A stretch of DNA of 48,226 nucleotides from Lachnospiraceae bacterium (GCA_017889125.1 JAGHER010000109.1:1-48226); one strand, 5' to 3'. Shown: positions 8,764 to 17,704, counted from the stretch's first letter. Program-made: numbers and translations. Notes: a model not told the origin generated them from the letters alone.

Positions 8764-9306
8764 ATGGAGTTTTCAATTCTTTACTGGCTCCAGGGCCTTC
8801 ACGGTCCGGTGCTGGACCGGCTGATGACGGCGGTGACCTTTCTGGGAAACGGCGGCTGGTTCTGGATTGTCCTGGGCCTTGTGCTTTTGGCGGGAAAAAG
8901 AACCAGGAAGGTGGGGCTGGCTGTGTTGCTGTCTCTTCTCGGAGGTTTGATTATTGGAAATGTTTTCCTTAAAAATCTGGTCTGCCGCAGCCGACCCTGC
9001 TGGCTGGATCCATCGGTGCCCCTGTTAATCAGCAGCCCGCATGATTTTTCCTTTCCCTCCGGCCACACCCTGGCCAGCTTTGAGGGGGCGGTGAGCGTGT
9101 GGCTGTATCACCGCCGGTGGGGGACGGTTCTTTTGGTTTTGGCTGTGGTTATCGGTTTTTCCCGGCTGTATCTGTTTGTGCATTTTCCGACGGATGTGCT
9201 GGCGGGGGCGGTGTTTGGGACGCTGATTGCGGTGACGGTACATTGGGTGCTGGAGCGGCGCTGCGGCGCCAGGGAGAAGGCAGGTGGGAAAAGCTGCTCG
9301 ACATAA
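8764..9306 (+). CDS. Phosphatase PAP2 family membrane protein
   Basis: KNLVCRSRPC, FPSGHTLASFEGA, GFSRLYLFVHFPTDVLAGAVFG motifs. Confidence 0.93.
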   Translation: MEFSILYWLQGLHGPVLDRLMTAVTFLGNGGWFWIVLGLVLLAGKRTRKVGLAVLLSLLGGLIIGNVFLKNLVCRSRPCWLDPSVPLLISSPHDFSFPSGHTLASFEGAVSVWLYHRRWGTVLLVLAVVIGFSRLYLFVHFPTDVLAGAVFGTLIAVTVHWVLERRCGAREKAGGKSCST

Positions 9307-9400
9307 GCTGTATGACAAAATCTGTATGACAAAAAGTACTTGCTTTTTCTCCCCATTGGGTATACGCTTATTAGCGAAACAAAAAGTAAAACAAAATATA

Positions 9401-9540
9401 TGCAGAGTAGGTTTGTGTGCGTTAAGTGCCTGCTGAACAGGGAGTTGTCAGCGGGACGAAAAGATGGCGTCTGCCGCTGCCTGAGATGACGGAAGCAGGC
9501 GGCTGAGCATCTTGCGGTACGCAGACCGCATCCCGCTGCA
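9401..9540 (+). promoter_or_regulatory. Tetrahydrofolate (THF) riboswitch upstream of folT
   Basis: GAGUAG...GCGUUAAGUG...GGGAGUUGUCAGCGGGACGAA...GCGGU...ACCGCAUCCCGCU order matches the THF (folT) riboswitch pattern; P1 tgcag (9401-9405) / ctgca (9536-9540); next gene is a FolT-like S component. Confidence 0.85.
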
Positions 9541-9614
9541 ATTTGAGAGATTATCTTTTGAATGATTATCTCCTATTGTGGTTGAATGAGTTCTGCAAAG
9601 GAGGTAATTTTTTT

Positions 9615-10175
9615 ATGAAAAGATTAGCAACTTTGTTCACTCAGTCCTTCGAGGAAATCCAAAAGCCGCGCACCATCACCGTCTGCGCCATGTTTGCGGC
9701 GCTGGCAGTGGTCCTGGGGTATTTTACCATAGCTTTGGGGGACTATATTAAGATTGGCTTTTCCGGAATTCCCAATGTGCTGGTGGGGTGCCTTTTCGGG
9801 CCGGTGGCAGGAGGGTGCTTCGGCGGTCTTCTGGATCTTTTAAAGTACATTGTAAAGCCTACAGGCGCCTTTTTCCCCGGGTTTACGCTGAATGCCATCC
9901 TGGGAGGCATGATTTACGGCTGTGCTTATTATCGGAAATCAATCACCCTTTTCCGGGTTCTGGTTACCAAGCTTGTGGTTATCCTGATCTGCAATGTGCT
10001 GTTAAATACCCTGTGGCTGTCCATGCTTTACGGTCAGGCCTTTGCCGTCCTTCTGCCGGTGCGGCTGATGAAGAATCTCATCATGTGGCCGGTGGATTCC
10101 CTGATCTTTTTCACCATCGCCAGAACCTTTGAGGTGGCCGGGATTTTCCGGATGATCCGGGGCAGAGCGGCCTGA
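9615..10175 (+). CDS. folT: Folate family ECF transporter S component
   Basis: Hydrophobic S-component pattern TVCAMFAALAVVLGYFTIALGDYIKIGFSGIPNVLVGCLFGPVAGG; RBS aaaggaggt; THF riboswitch upstream. Confidence 0.88.
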   Translation: MKRLATLFTQSFEEIQKPRTITVCAMFAALAVVLGYFTIALGDYIKIGFSGIPNVLVGCLFGPVAGGCFGGLLDLLKYIVKPTGAFFPGFTLNAILGGMIYGCAYYRKSITLFRVLVTKLVVILICNVLLNTLWLSMLYGQAFAVLLPVRLMKNLIMWPVDSLIFFTIARTFEVAGIFRMIRGRAA

Positions 10176-10200
10176 GGCGGGAGCATCCGAGTGCCGATGC

Positions 10201-10242
10201 AGTCATGCCGGCAGTCCTTTTGCCGGTGCTGGACTTTTCTTT
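10201..10242 (+). terminator. Terminator-like hairpin after folT
   Basis: agtcatgccggca / tgccggtgctggact followed by tttctttt. Confidence 0.55.
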
Positions 10243-10258
10243 TCAGACGGCGTATAAT
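10230..10258 (+). promoter_or_regulatory. Putative promoter TGGACT-N17-TATAAT for the mrp operon
   Basis: Perfect -10, 4/6 -35, 17-bp spacer, overlapping the terminator 3' arm. Confidence 0.5.
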
Positions 10259-10301
10259 AACATTTATGCATTAAAGATTTTTTAAAGGAGAAACTTGTAA
10301 T

Positions 10302-11141
10302 ATGAGCGAGAATTGTACCCATGACTGCAGCTCCTGCGGGGAGAACTGCAGCAGCAGAACACAGGAACGGACCAGCTTTTTAGAGCCGTTAAATCCGGCC
10401 AGCTCGGTAAAGAAAGTAATCGGCGTTGTCAGCGGAAAGGGCGGTGTGGGCAAATCCATGGTGACCTCCATGATGGCCGTGGCCATGAACCGGAAGCATA
10501 AGAGAACGGCCATTCTGGATGCGGACATTACCGGTCCGTCCATTCCCCGGGCGTTTGGCCTGGACAGCGAGATGGCGGCAGTTACTCCTGACGGAAGCCT
10601 GATGATCCCGGCCCAGACCATGAACGGCATCCAGGTGATGTCTGCCAATCTGCTTCTGGATAATGTGACTGACCCGGTGATCTGGAGAGGCCCGGTGATT
10701 GCCGGTGCGGTAAAGCAGTTCTGGACGGAAACCCTGTGGCAGGATATTGATTATATGTTTGTGGATATGCCTCCGGGAACCGGCGATGTGCCCCTGACGG
10801 TATTCCAGTCTCTCCCTGTGGATGGAATCATCATTGTCACTTCTCCTCAGGAGCTGGTTTCCATGATCGTGGCCAAGGCGGTAAATATGGCCAAGAAGAT
10901 GGATATTCCGATTCTGGGCATTGTGGAGAACATGAGCTATGTGGTATGTCCCGACTGCGGGAAGAAGATTCCGATTTTTGGTGAGGGCCATGTGGAGAAG
11001 GCAGCCGCTGAGGCCGGAGTGAAGGTACTGGCGAAGCTTCCGATTAATCCGGAAATTGCCCAGCTGATGGATGCAGGAAAGATTGAATACCTGAAGGATG
11101 ACAGCCTGGCCGAGGTGGTAAAGGCTGTGGAGGAAATTTAG
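10302..11141 (+). CDS. Mrp/NBP35 family ATP-binding protein (Fe-S carrier)
   Basis: GVVSGKGGVGKSMVTS deviant Walker A, DADITGPSIPRAFG, VDMPPGTGDVPLT, CPDCGKKIPIFG. Confidence 0.94.
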   Translation: MSENCTHDCSSCGENCSSRTQERTSFLEPLNPASSVKKVIGVVSGKGGVGKSMVTSMMAVAMNRKHKRTAILDADITGPSIPRAFGLDSEMAAVTPDGSLMIPAQTMNGIQVMSANLLLDNVTDPVIWRGPVIAGAVKQFWTETLWQDIDYMFVDMPPGTGDVPLTVFQSLPVDGIIIVTSPQELVSMIVAKAVNMAKKMDIPILGIVENMSYVVCPDCGKKIPIFGEGHVEKAAAEAGVKVLAKLPINPEIAQLMDAGKIEYLKDDSLAEVVKAVEEI

Positions 11142-11151
11142 AAAGAATAAG

Positions 11152-11856
11152 ATGAGCAGCATGAACCCAAACAATGAATTGAGCCGGTTCATTGTCAACG
11201 GACCGGATGATATATCGGTTCCGGAAAGCTTGATTCATGTAGGCAGGCAGTTTCAGCAGATCATGATGATGTACAACTGCGCCATCCGCGAGGTGCGCAC
11301 CAAGCTGGAGGTGCTGAATGACGAGCTTTCCATACGGAACCAGAGGAATCCCATAGAGATGATTAAGGCCCGGGTGAAAAGGCCGGAGAGCATCGTGGAA
11401 AAGCTGAAACGCCGCGGTCTCCCCATCACTCTGGAGTCGGTGGTAAACAATCTGGACGATGTGGCGGGAATTCGCGTGATCTGTTCCTTTGTGGATGACA
11501 TTTACGAGGTGGCGGACATGCTCATCCGTCAAGACGATATCCATGTGGTGGCCATCAAGGATTACATCCGAAACCCTAAGGAGAACGGCTACCGCAGCTA
11601 CCACATGATCATCGAGGTGCCTGTATTTTTCTCCGACAGGAAGAAGAATATGCGGGTGGAGGTGCAGATCCGCACCATTGCCATGGACTTCTGGGCCAGT
11701 CTGGATCATCAGCTGAAATACAAGAAGGAATTAAGCGACGATCTGCACATCAGCGAGAAGCTGAAAAAGTGTGCCGATGTGATTGCCCAGACCGATGTGA
11801 TGATGCTGGATATCCGCAAGGAGATCGAAGCCCAGGGCGTGACTATACGGGAGTGA
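11152..11856 (+). CDS. GTP pyrophosphokinase family protein (small (p)ppGpp synthetase, RelQ-like)
   Basis: RelA/SpoT synthetase motifs VKRPESIVEKLKRRG, NNLDDVAGIRVICSFVDDIY, YIRNPKENGYRSYH, VEVQIRTIAMDFWASLDHQLKYKK. Confidence 0.92.
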   Translation: MSSMNPNNELSRFIVNGPDDISVPESLIHVGRQFQQIMMMYNCAIREVRTKLEVLNDELSIRNQRNPIEMIKARVKRPESIVEKLKRRGLPITLESVVNNLDDVAGIRVICSFVDDIYEVADMLIRQDDIHVVAIKDYIRNPKENGYRSYHMIIEVPVFFSDRKKNMRVEVQIRTIAMDFWASLDHQLKYKKELSDDLHISEKLKKCADVIAQTDVMMLDIRKEIEAQGVTIRE

Positions 11857-11889
11857 CGGAAGCAGGATGATGAAATAATGAAAAGAAGC

Positions 11890-11929
11890 AGGCGGAAATT
11901 GCGTGAAAAGACGCAGTTTCCGCCTGTTT
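11890..11929 (+). terminator. Rho-independent terminator
   Basis: aggcggaaattgcgt-gaaaag-acgcagtttccgcct, then gttt. Confidence 0.7.
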
Positions 11930-12008
11930 GTGTCATCGTAAAATGCCTGTTTCTACATGCTTAAAGTCATGATAAAATAGAAGAAAAGCAGTCTGGAGGT
12001 GCAATTTG

Positions 12009-12488
12009 ATGAATAAAAAAACGAAACAAATAGGAACATTAGTTATCATGCCCTTACTCTTATTGATGAGTTGTCAGAACGCAGAAACAGGCAGCAATAA
12101 AACAAATACGTTATGCGGATTTTTAAAAAGCATAGATGAAACAAGTGTTATGATCGATGAGGCTGAATATGTAACGCCAGAGGATAGCCAAAGAATTAGA
12201 GAATTAAATCTGACAGAGGAAGATTTATTGAGTGGATATTATATTTATAATCCGGAAGAAGAAACGAAAGAATATCGATTGACTTCTGATACGGTGTATA
12301 ATTTTATTGATTGGGAAAGAAATTTTACGGATTCAGATGATCCAGAGGAAGTCAATATTTCGACAACAGATATTGACAAGTTTATCAAATACATAAATAC
12401 CTACACAAACGCCCAGCCGGGTATGCCGTTTTTCTTTGAGATCGATGGAGAAAATATAGTAAGTATTACGGAAAAACCAATGGCATAA
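12009..12488 (+). CDS. Hypothetical lipoprotein
   Basis: MNKKTKQIGTLVIMPLLLLMSCQNAE signal peptide and lipobox; RBS ctggaggtg; markedly more A/T-rich than neighbours. Confidence 0.75.
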   Translation: MNKKTKQIGTLVIMPLLLLMSCQNAETGSNKTNTLCGFLKSIDETSVMIDEAEYVTPEDSQRIRELNLTEEDLLSGYYIYNPEEETKEYRLTSDTVYNFIDWERNFTDSDDPEEVNISTTDIDKFIKYINTYTNAQPGMPFFFEIDGENIVSITEKPMA

Positions 12489-12492
12489 GGGA

Positions 12493-12526
12493 ATTGAAAA
12501 GCCTGCCTGGGGTTTTCTTTTTTGCA
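12493..12526 (+). terminator. Terminator-like hairpin with T-tract
   Basis: gaaaagcctgcctggggttttc followed by ttttttg. Confidence 0.5.
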
Positions 12527-12603
12527 TGTCTGGTATGTTTTTTATTACACCTTCCGGAAATTCTTCCGCTAAAATAAGAGGAGATTATGATATCATAGAA
12601 GCA

Positions 12604-12648
12604 GTGTATGCATAAGCCGTGTATGTGTAAGCGGCGTATGTATAAATG
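12604..12648. repeat. Three imperfect 15-bp tandem units
   Basis: gtgtatgcataagcc gtgtatgtgtaagcg gcgtatgtataaatg just upstream of the response regulator. Confidence 0.7.
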
Positions 12649-12664
12649 CAGACGGGAGAGTTTT

Positions 12665-14248
12665 ATGGAATTACTAAAGCTGGTAATTGTGGATGATGAG
12701 CCGATTTTGCTTGAGGGCCTGATCCGCACCTATGACTGGGCGGGCATGGGATTTCAGGTGGCCGGGTCGGCCCAGAGCGGGGAGAAGGCCATTGAGGTGA
12801 TTAAAGAGGTGAAGCCGCATGTGGTGCTGACGGACATCCGGATGAAGCAGATTTCCGGCCTTATGGTGATGGAGGAAATCCAGAAGACGGATCTGGAGTG
12901 TCTTTTTGTGGTGCTGAGCGCCTATCGGGATTTTGATTATGCCCAGCAGGCCTGTGACCTGGGGGCATTTGCCTATCTGCTGAAGCCCATCGAGGATGAT
13001 AAGCTGCGGCAGACCATGCGAAGCGCCTATGCGGCCTGCATGGAGCGGATGGCCAATGAGGCCAGGTACGAGAGCTGGGAAAAGCTTCTGGTGGGGGATC
13101 AGGGCTTTCTGCAGGTAGTCATCCAGAGATATGTGCAGAACTGGATTCCCCAGGAGAAGGTGGAGGAGGTTTTTGCCATGCTGGGGGATGTGCCGGGGAA
13201 TGAGGAGCGGTTTATTGCCGTCTGCGTGGGCATTGACCTGGCCTATAAGATTACCAATTCCCTGGACTATGAGGCGGCCCGATTTGCCCTTATGCGGCAG
13301 CTGGAGGAGGAAGTGGGAAAACGATTCTTCTTCTGGCGGGTGGATGAAAAGAGCGGCAACAGCACCTTTATCATCCGGACAGACCGGAAAGATGCGGTTC
13401 AGGAGCTGAAACAGCTTTTGGAGCATGTGAAAAAGGAGGAGCAGAGTCCGGTGGTGGCATCGATCTCCCGGCCTTATAAAAAGATAGAGGGGATAAAGCG
13501 CAGCTGCCTGGAGGCTCAAAAGCTGTTTGATATGGCCAGCATATCCGGCGCCAGCGCCTTTACGGCCTCCGAGGAGGTGGAGGTAGCTCCGGCAGAGGAG
13601 ACAGGCTCCGATGCGGACAGCCTAATTATCGGTGCAGTGCGGAGAAACAGCCGGAAGGAATTAAAGGAAGCCTTTGTGCAGTTAATTTACAGCCTTCCCG
13701 ATGACGAGGAGAAGCAGTGCCGGTATCTCCACCGGATTATGCTGAAGGCGGAAATCATGCTGCAGGATTCCTGCGGGCTGACGGAGGAGATGAAGGAAAA
13801 ATTCCGCGGCTATTACGATAATCTGGAGAACCTCAATGCGGCCAGGGCGGTGGATGTGTGCTACCGGATTCTCTGCGACGCCATCGAAGCCCGGGAGCAG
13901 GAGACGGAAAAGGACGAGACCAGGTATTTTAAGGAGTATATGGCAGAAGCGGTGGCTTACATTGAGGAGCATCTTCAGGATGAGGAACTGTCCATTGTGT
14001 CTGTAGCGGCCCATATTTACCTGAATCCGGTGTATTTTGGCAGGGTGTTTAAGAATACTTTTCATATGACTTTTAAGAAATACCTTATGCAGCAGCGGAT
14101 GGAGAAGGCCAGGGAGTTTTTGGAGTCGGGGAACCAGAGCATCGGGGATATCTGCGATGCGGTGGGAATCCACAATCCTTCGTATTTTTCCCATCTGTTT
14201 AAGCAGTACACGGGAAAGCTTCCCAGCGAATACCGGAAGGAATTATGA
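12665..14248 (+). CDS. Response regulator with C-terminal AraC-type DNA-binding domain (YesN-like)
   Basis: LVIVDDEPILLEGL receiver, LTDIRMKQISGL, LLKPIEDD; C-terminal IYLNPVYFGRVFKNTFHMTFKKYLMQQRMEKAREFL...IGDICDAVGIHNPSYFSHLFKQYTGKLPSEYR. Confidence 0.94.
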   Translation: MELLKLVIVDDEPILLEGLIRTYDWAGMGFQVAGSAQSGEKAIEVIKEVKPHVVLTDIRMKQISGLMVMEEIQKTDLECLFVVLSAYRDFDYAQQACDLGAFAYLLKPIEDDKLRQTMRSAYAACMERMANEARYESWEKLLVGDQGFLQVVIQRYVQNWIPQEKVEEVFAMLGDVPGNEERFIAVCVGIDLAYKITNSLDYEAARFALMRQLEEEVGKRFFFWRVDEKSGNSTFIIRTDRKDAVQELKQLLEHVKKEEQSPVVASISRPYKKIEGIKRSCLEAQKLFDMASISGASAFTASEEVEVAPAEETGSDADSLIIGAVRRNSRKELKEAFVQLIYSLPDDEEKQCRYLHRIMLKAEIMLQDSCGLTEEMKEKFRGYYDNLENLNAARAVDVCYRILCDAIEAREQETEKDETRYFKEYMAEAVAYIEEHLQDEELSIVSVAAHIYLNPVYFGRVFKNTFHMTFKKYLMQQRMEKAREFLESGNQSIGDICDAVGIHNPSYFSHLFKQYTGKLPSEYRKEL

Positions 14249-14276
14249 AGCATAGAGGAAAAGGGACGGAGCTGCG

Positions 14277-16286
14277 ATGAAGAGCGAGAACTGGGAGACG
14301 GCGAGCCAGAAAAAGGCGAGCTGGGAGAAAGAGGGCCAGACAAAAGAGAGTCTGGAAGAAGTGAACCAGAAAAATGAGGGACAGAAAAGAGAAAGCCGGG
14401 AAAAAGAGAACTTGAAAAAGGATAGCCGGGAGAAAGAAGGCCAGGAAAAGAGCACCCTGGCGAAAAATATTGGTGTGAAGGTGTGCCAGAGATGGCCGGG
14501 AAGGGCGGCACGGCGGCGTTCAGGCATCCAGCGCAGGTATCTGCGCTACACCGGCGCCCTTCTAGGCCTTGCCCTCCTTCTGTCCAGCATGGGGGTGATC
14601 TTTATTGTGCGGGGCAGGCTTACCCGATCCATTATTGACAAATATCTGTTTATGACGGAACGGATGGGCATCGCCCTGGAAAATGCTTTTCACCGGACGG
14701 ACGAGGCCACTGCGGAATGTATCCTCTACGAGGATGTGCAGCAGAGCCTTCAGACAAAGGGGCTGGAGGATTTCCGGCATATTGCCCTCAGCAAATATTT
14801 TGCCTATACGGATTTGGATTACGTAGCAGATTACTGCTATGTGGATAATAAAGGGAATGTGTACAGCCGTTCTTATTCCGATGTGACCTGCCAGGAGGTG
14901 GAGGACAGCGGATTTGCGGCGTATCTGGGGGCGGATTATGCGAAAACCAGGTGGTTTTGGGCGAAAGATACCCTTTTTGGGACGGGGCAGGAGGCGCTTT
15001 TTATCGGCCGGTATGTGCGGAGCCTGGAGTACGCCCATGATCCGGGAATGCTTTTCTTTAAAATGGAAGATGGTTTTCTTAAGGAAATCGTGGGCATGAG
15101 CCCGGAGCTTTCCCAGGAGGCGGCTGTAGGGATTATCGATGGCGACGGCCGGGTCTGCCTGGCGGAAGCCCCGGGGGACTTTGCTGAGGAAGAGCGGGCG
15201 CCGGACGATATTGGAGAGAGGATTGTCCGAAGCCAGAAAGCGGGGATGGTTCTTGCTGGAGAGAAGGTGCCGGGAGGTGTGCTCAGCGCCTATCGGGATG
15301 AAAACAGCGGGCTGGCGGTCTTTTCCTTTGTCCCCAACCGGGTATTAAATCAGGCCCTTGTGCCGGTTTTCCTGGTTCTGGGGGGGATTTATCTGGTGGT
15401 CATTGCGATGGCTGTGGTGCTGAGTATTTATTTCTCCCGCCGGTTTACCAGTCCCATCCAGACGATCCGGGAGGCTATGGCAGAGTTTGACGGCAGCAAT
15501 TTCGACCGCACCATCCACCTGCACACCAACACGGAGCTGGATGAGATCGGTCATTCTTATAATGAGATGCTGGGCAATATCCAGAAGCTTTTGGCAGAGA
15601 TCAAGGAGCAGGAGCAGGAGCTTCGCACCACGGAGCTGAACATGCTGATTAACCAGATCAATCCCCATTTTTTGTATAATACCCTGGACACCATCTACAT
15701 GCTGGCCCGGATTAACGGGGAGGAAACCACCAAGCGGATGATCGAGGCCCTTTCCAAGTATCTGCGGCTGTCCTTAAGCAAGGGAAGGGACATTGTGACG
15801 GTGGAGGATGAGCTGGAAAATGTAAAGAGTTATATGGAAATCCAGCAGATCCGCAACCAGGATTTATTTACCTATGAGATCGACTGCCAGGTGGACGGGA
15901 AAGAGACTCGTGTGCTGAAGCTGATCCTTCAGCCGCTGGTGGAAAATGCAGTGAAGTACGGCTTTCAGGATATTTATGAGGGCGGCCGGATACGGATAAT
16001 CGTGAAGGAAGAGGACGGCGGCCTTTGTTTGCAGGTGGAAAATAATGGAAGGCCTGCGGACATAGACATGGCGGAGAAGATCAACGGGATGAATGAGCTG
16101 CCGGTTTCGGAGCTGAAAAACTGTTTCCCAGACAAGCGCCATGGCTACGGTGTGGTGAACATCCTCACCAGGCTGCGGCTGAAATACGGGGACGGGGCGG
16201 CATTCTTTTGTGAGCCTCAGGAGGAAGGCACCATATGCACCATAAGGATTCCCGGAGGGAGAGAAGACGATGAAGAGGAAGAATAA
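14277..16286 (+). CDS. Sensor histidine kinase (YesM-like: HAMP + His_kinase + HATPase)
   Basis: TM segments, HAMP region, INQINPHFLYNTLDTIYMLARI phospho-acceptor motif, LILQPLVENAVKYGF, GYGVVNILTRLRLKYG; N-terminal ~75 aa charged repetitive extension, so start uncertain. Confidence 0.92.
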   Translation: MKSENWETASQKKASWEKEGQTKESLEEVNQKNEGQKRESREKENLKKDSREKEGQEKSTLAKNIGVKVCQRWPGRAARRRSGIQRRYLRYTGALLGLALLLSSMGVIFIVRGRLTRSIIDKYLFMTERMGIALENAFHRTDEATAECILYEDVQQSLQTKGLEDFRHIALSKYFAYTDLDYVADYCYVDNKGNVYSRSYSDVTCQEVEDSGFAAYLGADYAKTRWFWAKDTLFGTGQEALFIGRYVRSLEYAHDPGMLFFKMEDGFLKEIVGMSPELSQEAAVGIIDGDGRVCLAEAPGDFAEEERAPDDIGERIVRSQKAGMVLAGEKVPGGVLSAYRDENSGLAVFSFVPNRVLNQALVPVFLVLGGIYLVVIAMAVVLSIYFSRRFTSPIQTIREAMAEFDGSNFDRTIHLHTNTELDEIGHSYNEMLGNIQKLLAEIKEQEQELRTTELNMLINQINPHFLYNTLDTIYMLARINGEETTKRMIEALSKYLRLSLSKGRDIVTVEDELENVKSYMEIQQIRNQDLFTYEIDCQVDGKETRVLKLILQPLVENAVKYGFQDIYEGGRIRIIVKEEDGGLCLQVENNGRPADIDMAEKINGMNELPVSELKNCFPDKRHGYGVVNILTRLRLKYGDGAAFFCEPQEEGTICTIRIPGGREDDEEEE

Positions 16287-17565
16287 ACGGAGAGCAGGAA
16301 GGCTTTTGGGAGCCGCCGCAGGGGCCCTTCTTTCCCTGGCTGCGGCGGGCTGTGCCCAGAGTACGGCTCAGACAGAGACTGGCGGAGATGAGGTATCCAT
16401 CCCCATTGTCCTGATCGTGGATTCCTCCACGGGAATCCGGAACGAGGAAGAGGTGATCCAGGCCTTTAATCAGCAGTATAAAGGCAGATGGCGGGCCGAT
16501 GTGGAGTGGATTATGGAGACGGAGGAGGCCTACCGGCAGAATCTGAAGCGGCAGAATGTGACGGATACCCTGCCAGCGGTGATTACCGACCTGCGGATGC
16601 TTCCGGCCTTTTATTATTTGATGATTGCGGACGGGCGGATCGAGGAGCTGTCCGATTATCTTTATACCGATGAGGAATGGCTGGCCATGATTGAGCCTGC
16701 CGTTTTGGAATCCTGCAGCGAGGAGGACGGAAGCATCTATCTGGGGCCGGTCAGCACGGCGGCCTTTTCCTGCTCCGGCATGTTCTGGAATGAGGAGCTT
16801 TTTGCCCAGGCGGGGATTACGGAATTTCCGGATACCTGGGAGGATTTCTGGGACTGCTGTGAGCGGCTGGAGGAATGCGGCATTACGCCCCTTGCCCTCC
16901 ACACGGAGGGGACAGGATGGGCGCCTATGCTGATTGCCACGGCGGAGGCTGCTTCTACAGCGGAAGGGGCTGCTTTTATGGAGGAATTTTACCCGGCTAC
17001 CTATCAGAATGAAAGCGGGCTGCGGATTGCTAAGACGCTGCAGAGTCTTTTTTCCTACACCACAGAGGATGCCCTGTATGTGGATTTTGATGTGGCTTAT
17101 GAAAACTTCTTTTCCGGGAAGGCGGCAATGATTCCCAATGGCTACTGGATGATGGACCAGATCCCGGAGGAGTGGCAGGATAAGGTGCGGTTCTCTGCAT
17201 TTCCCGAAAACCGGCTGATCTCCTCGCCGGAGACCTTTGGCTGGGCTATCGTGTCCGGCTACAGCGAGGAGGTGAAGGAGGGAGCGGCGGCCTTATTTAA
17301 ACTGCGCACCAAGTTAAATATGGAGAAGAGGCAGGAGCTTTTTGAAAAGGATCCGGCAGAGATGATCCCGGCGGAGCGGGACTACATTGCCGCCTATAAG
17401 TCCGGCCCGCAGCTTGTGCCTAATTACCAGGTAAAGTGGAATTCCATTCTCCAGGAGGAGATCCTGGGAGAAATTCTGCCTGCCCTGGCCCAGGGGAAGA
17501 TGAGCCCCGAGGAATTTACTGTCATGGAGGATGAGAGCATCCGGCGGTTTATGGAGGAGCAGTAA
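16270..17565 (+). CDS. Extracellular solute-binding lipoprotein encoded with the two-component system
   Basis: Signal peptide and lipobox LLSLAAAGCAQS; SBP family 1-like (NEELFAQAGITEFPDTWEDFWD...); overlaps the kinase 3' end by 17 bp. Confidence 0.88.
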   Translation: MKRKNKRRAGRLLGAAAGALLSLAAAGCAQSTAQTETGGDEVSIPIVLIVDSSTGIRNEEEVIQAFNQQYKGRWRADVEWIMETEEAYRQNLKRQNVTDTLPAVITDLRMLPAFYYLMIADGRIEELSDYLYTDEEWLAMIEPAVLESCSEEDGSIYLGPVSTAAFSCSGMFWNEELFAQAGITEFPDTWEDFWDCCERLEECGITPLALHTEGTGWAPMLIATAEAASTAEGAAFMEEFYPATYQNESGLRIAKTLQSLFSYTTEDALYVDFDVAYENFFSGKAAMIPNGYWMMDQIPEEWQDKVRFSAFPENRLISSPETFGWAIVSGYSEEVKEGAAALFKLRTKLNMEKRQELFEKDPAEMIPAERDYIAAYKSGPQLVPNYQVKWNSILQEEILGEILPALAQGKMSPEEFTVMEDESIRRFMEEQ

Positions 17566-17654
17566 CCCGATGAATCTGCCGCAGCCCAGGTATGATTTTT
17601 GGTAGTCCAGGTTTTCTATTTGTTACCGGTTAAGGGGCCCGGCCTGTTATAATT

Positions 17655-17698
17655 CCCTCAGAACCAAGGAAAACAAAAGGTTTTCAGAAAGATGAGGG
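17655..17698 (+). promoter_or_regulatory. Putative 5'-UTR stem overlapping the SBP Shine-Dalgarno
   Basis: ccctca (17655-17660) pairs with tgaggg (17693-17698), enclosing gaaaac-aaaag-gttttc. Confidence 0.5.
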
Positions 17699-17704
17699 AG
17701 AAAT

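Noticed and set aside
17612-17634. ttgttaccggttaagg as a possible operator palindrome upstream of the SBP
   Set aside because: Symmetry is short and imperfect; not enough to call an operator.
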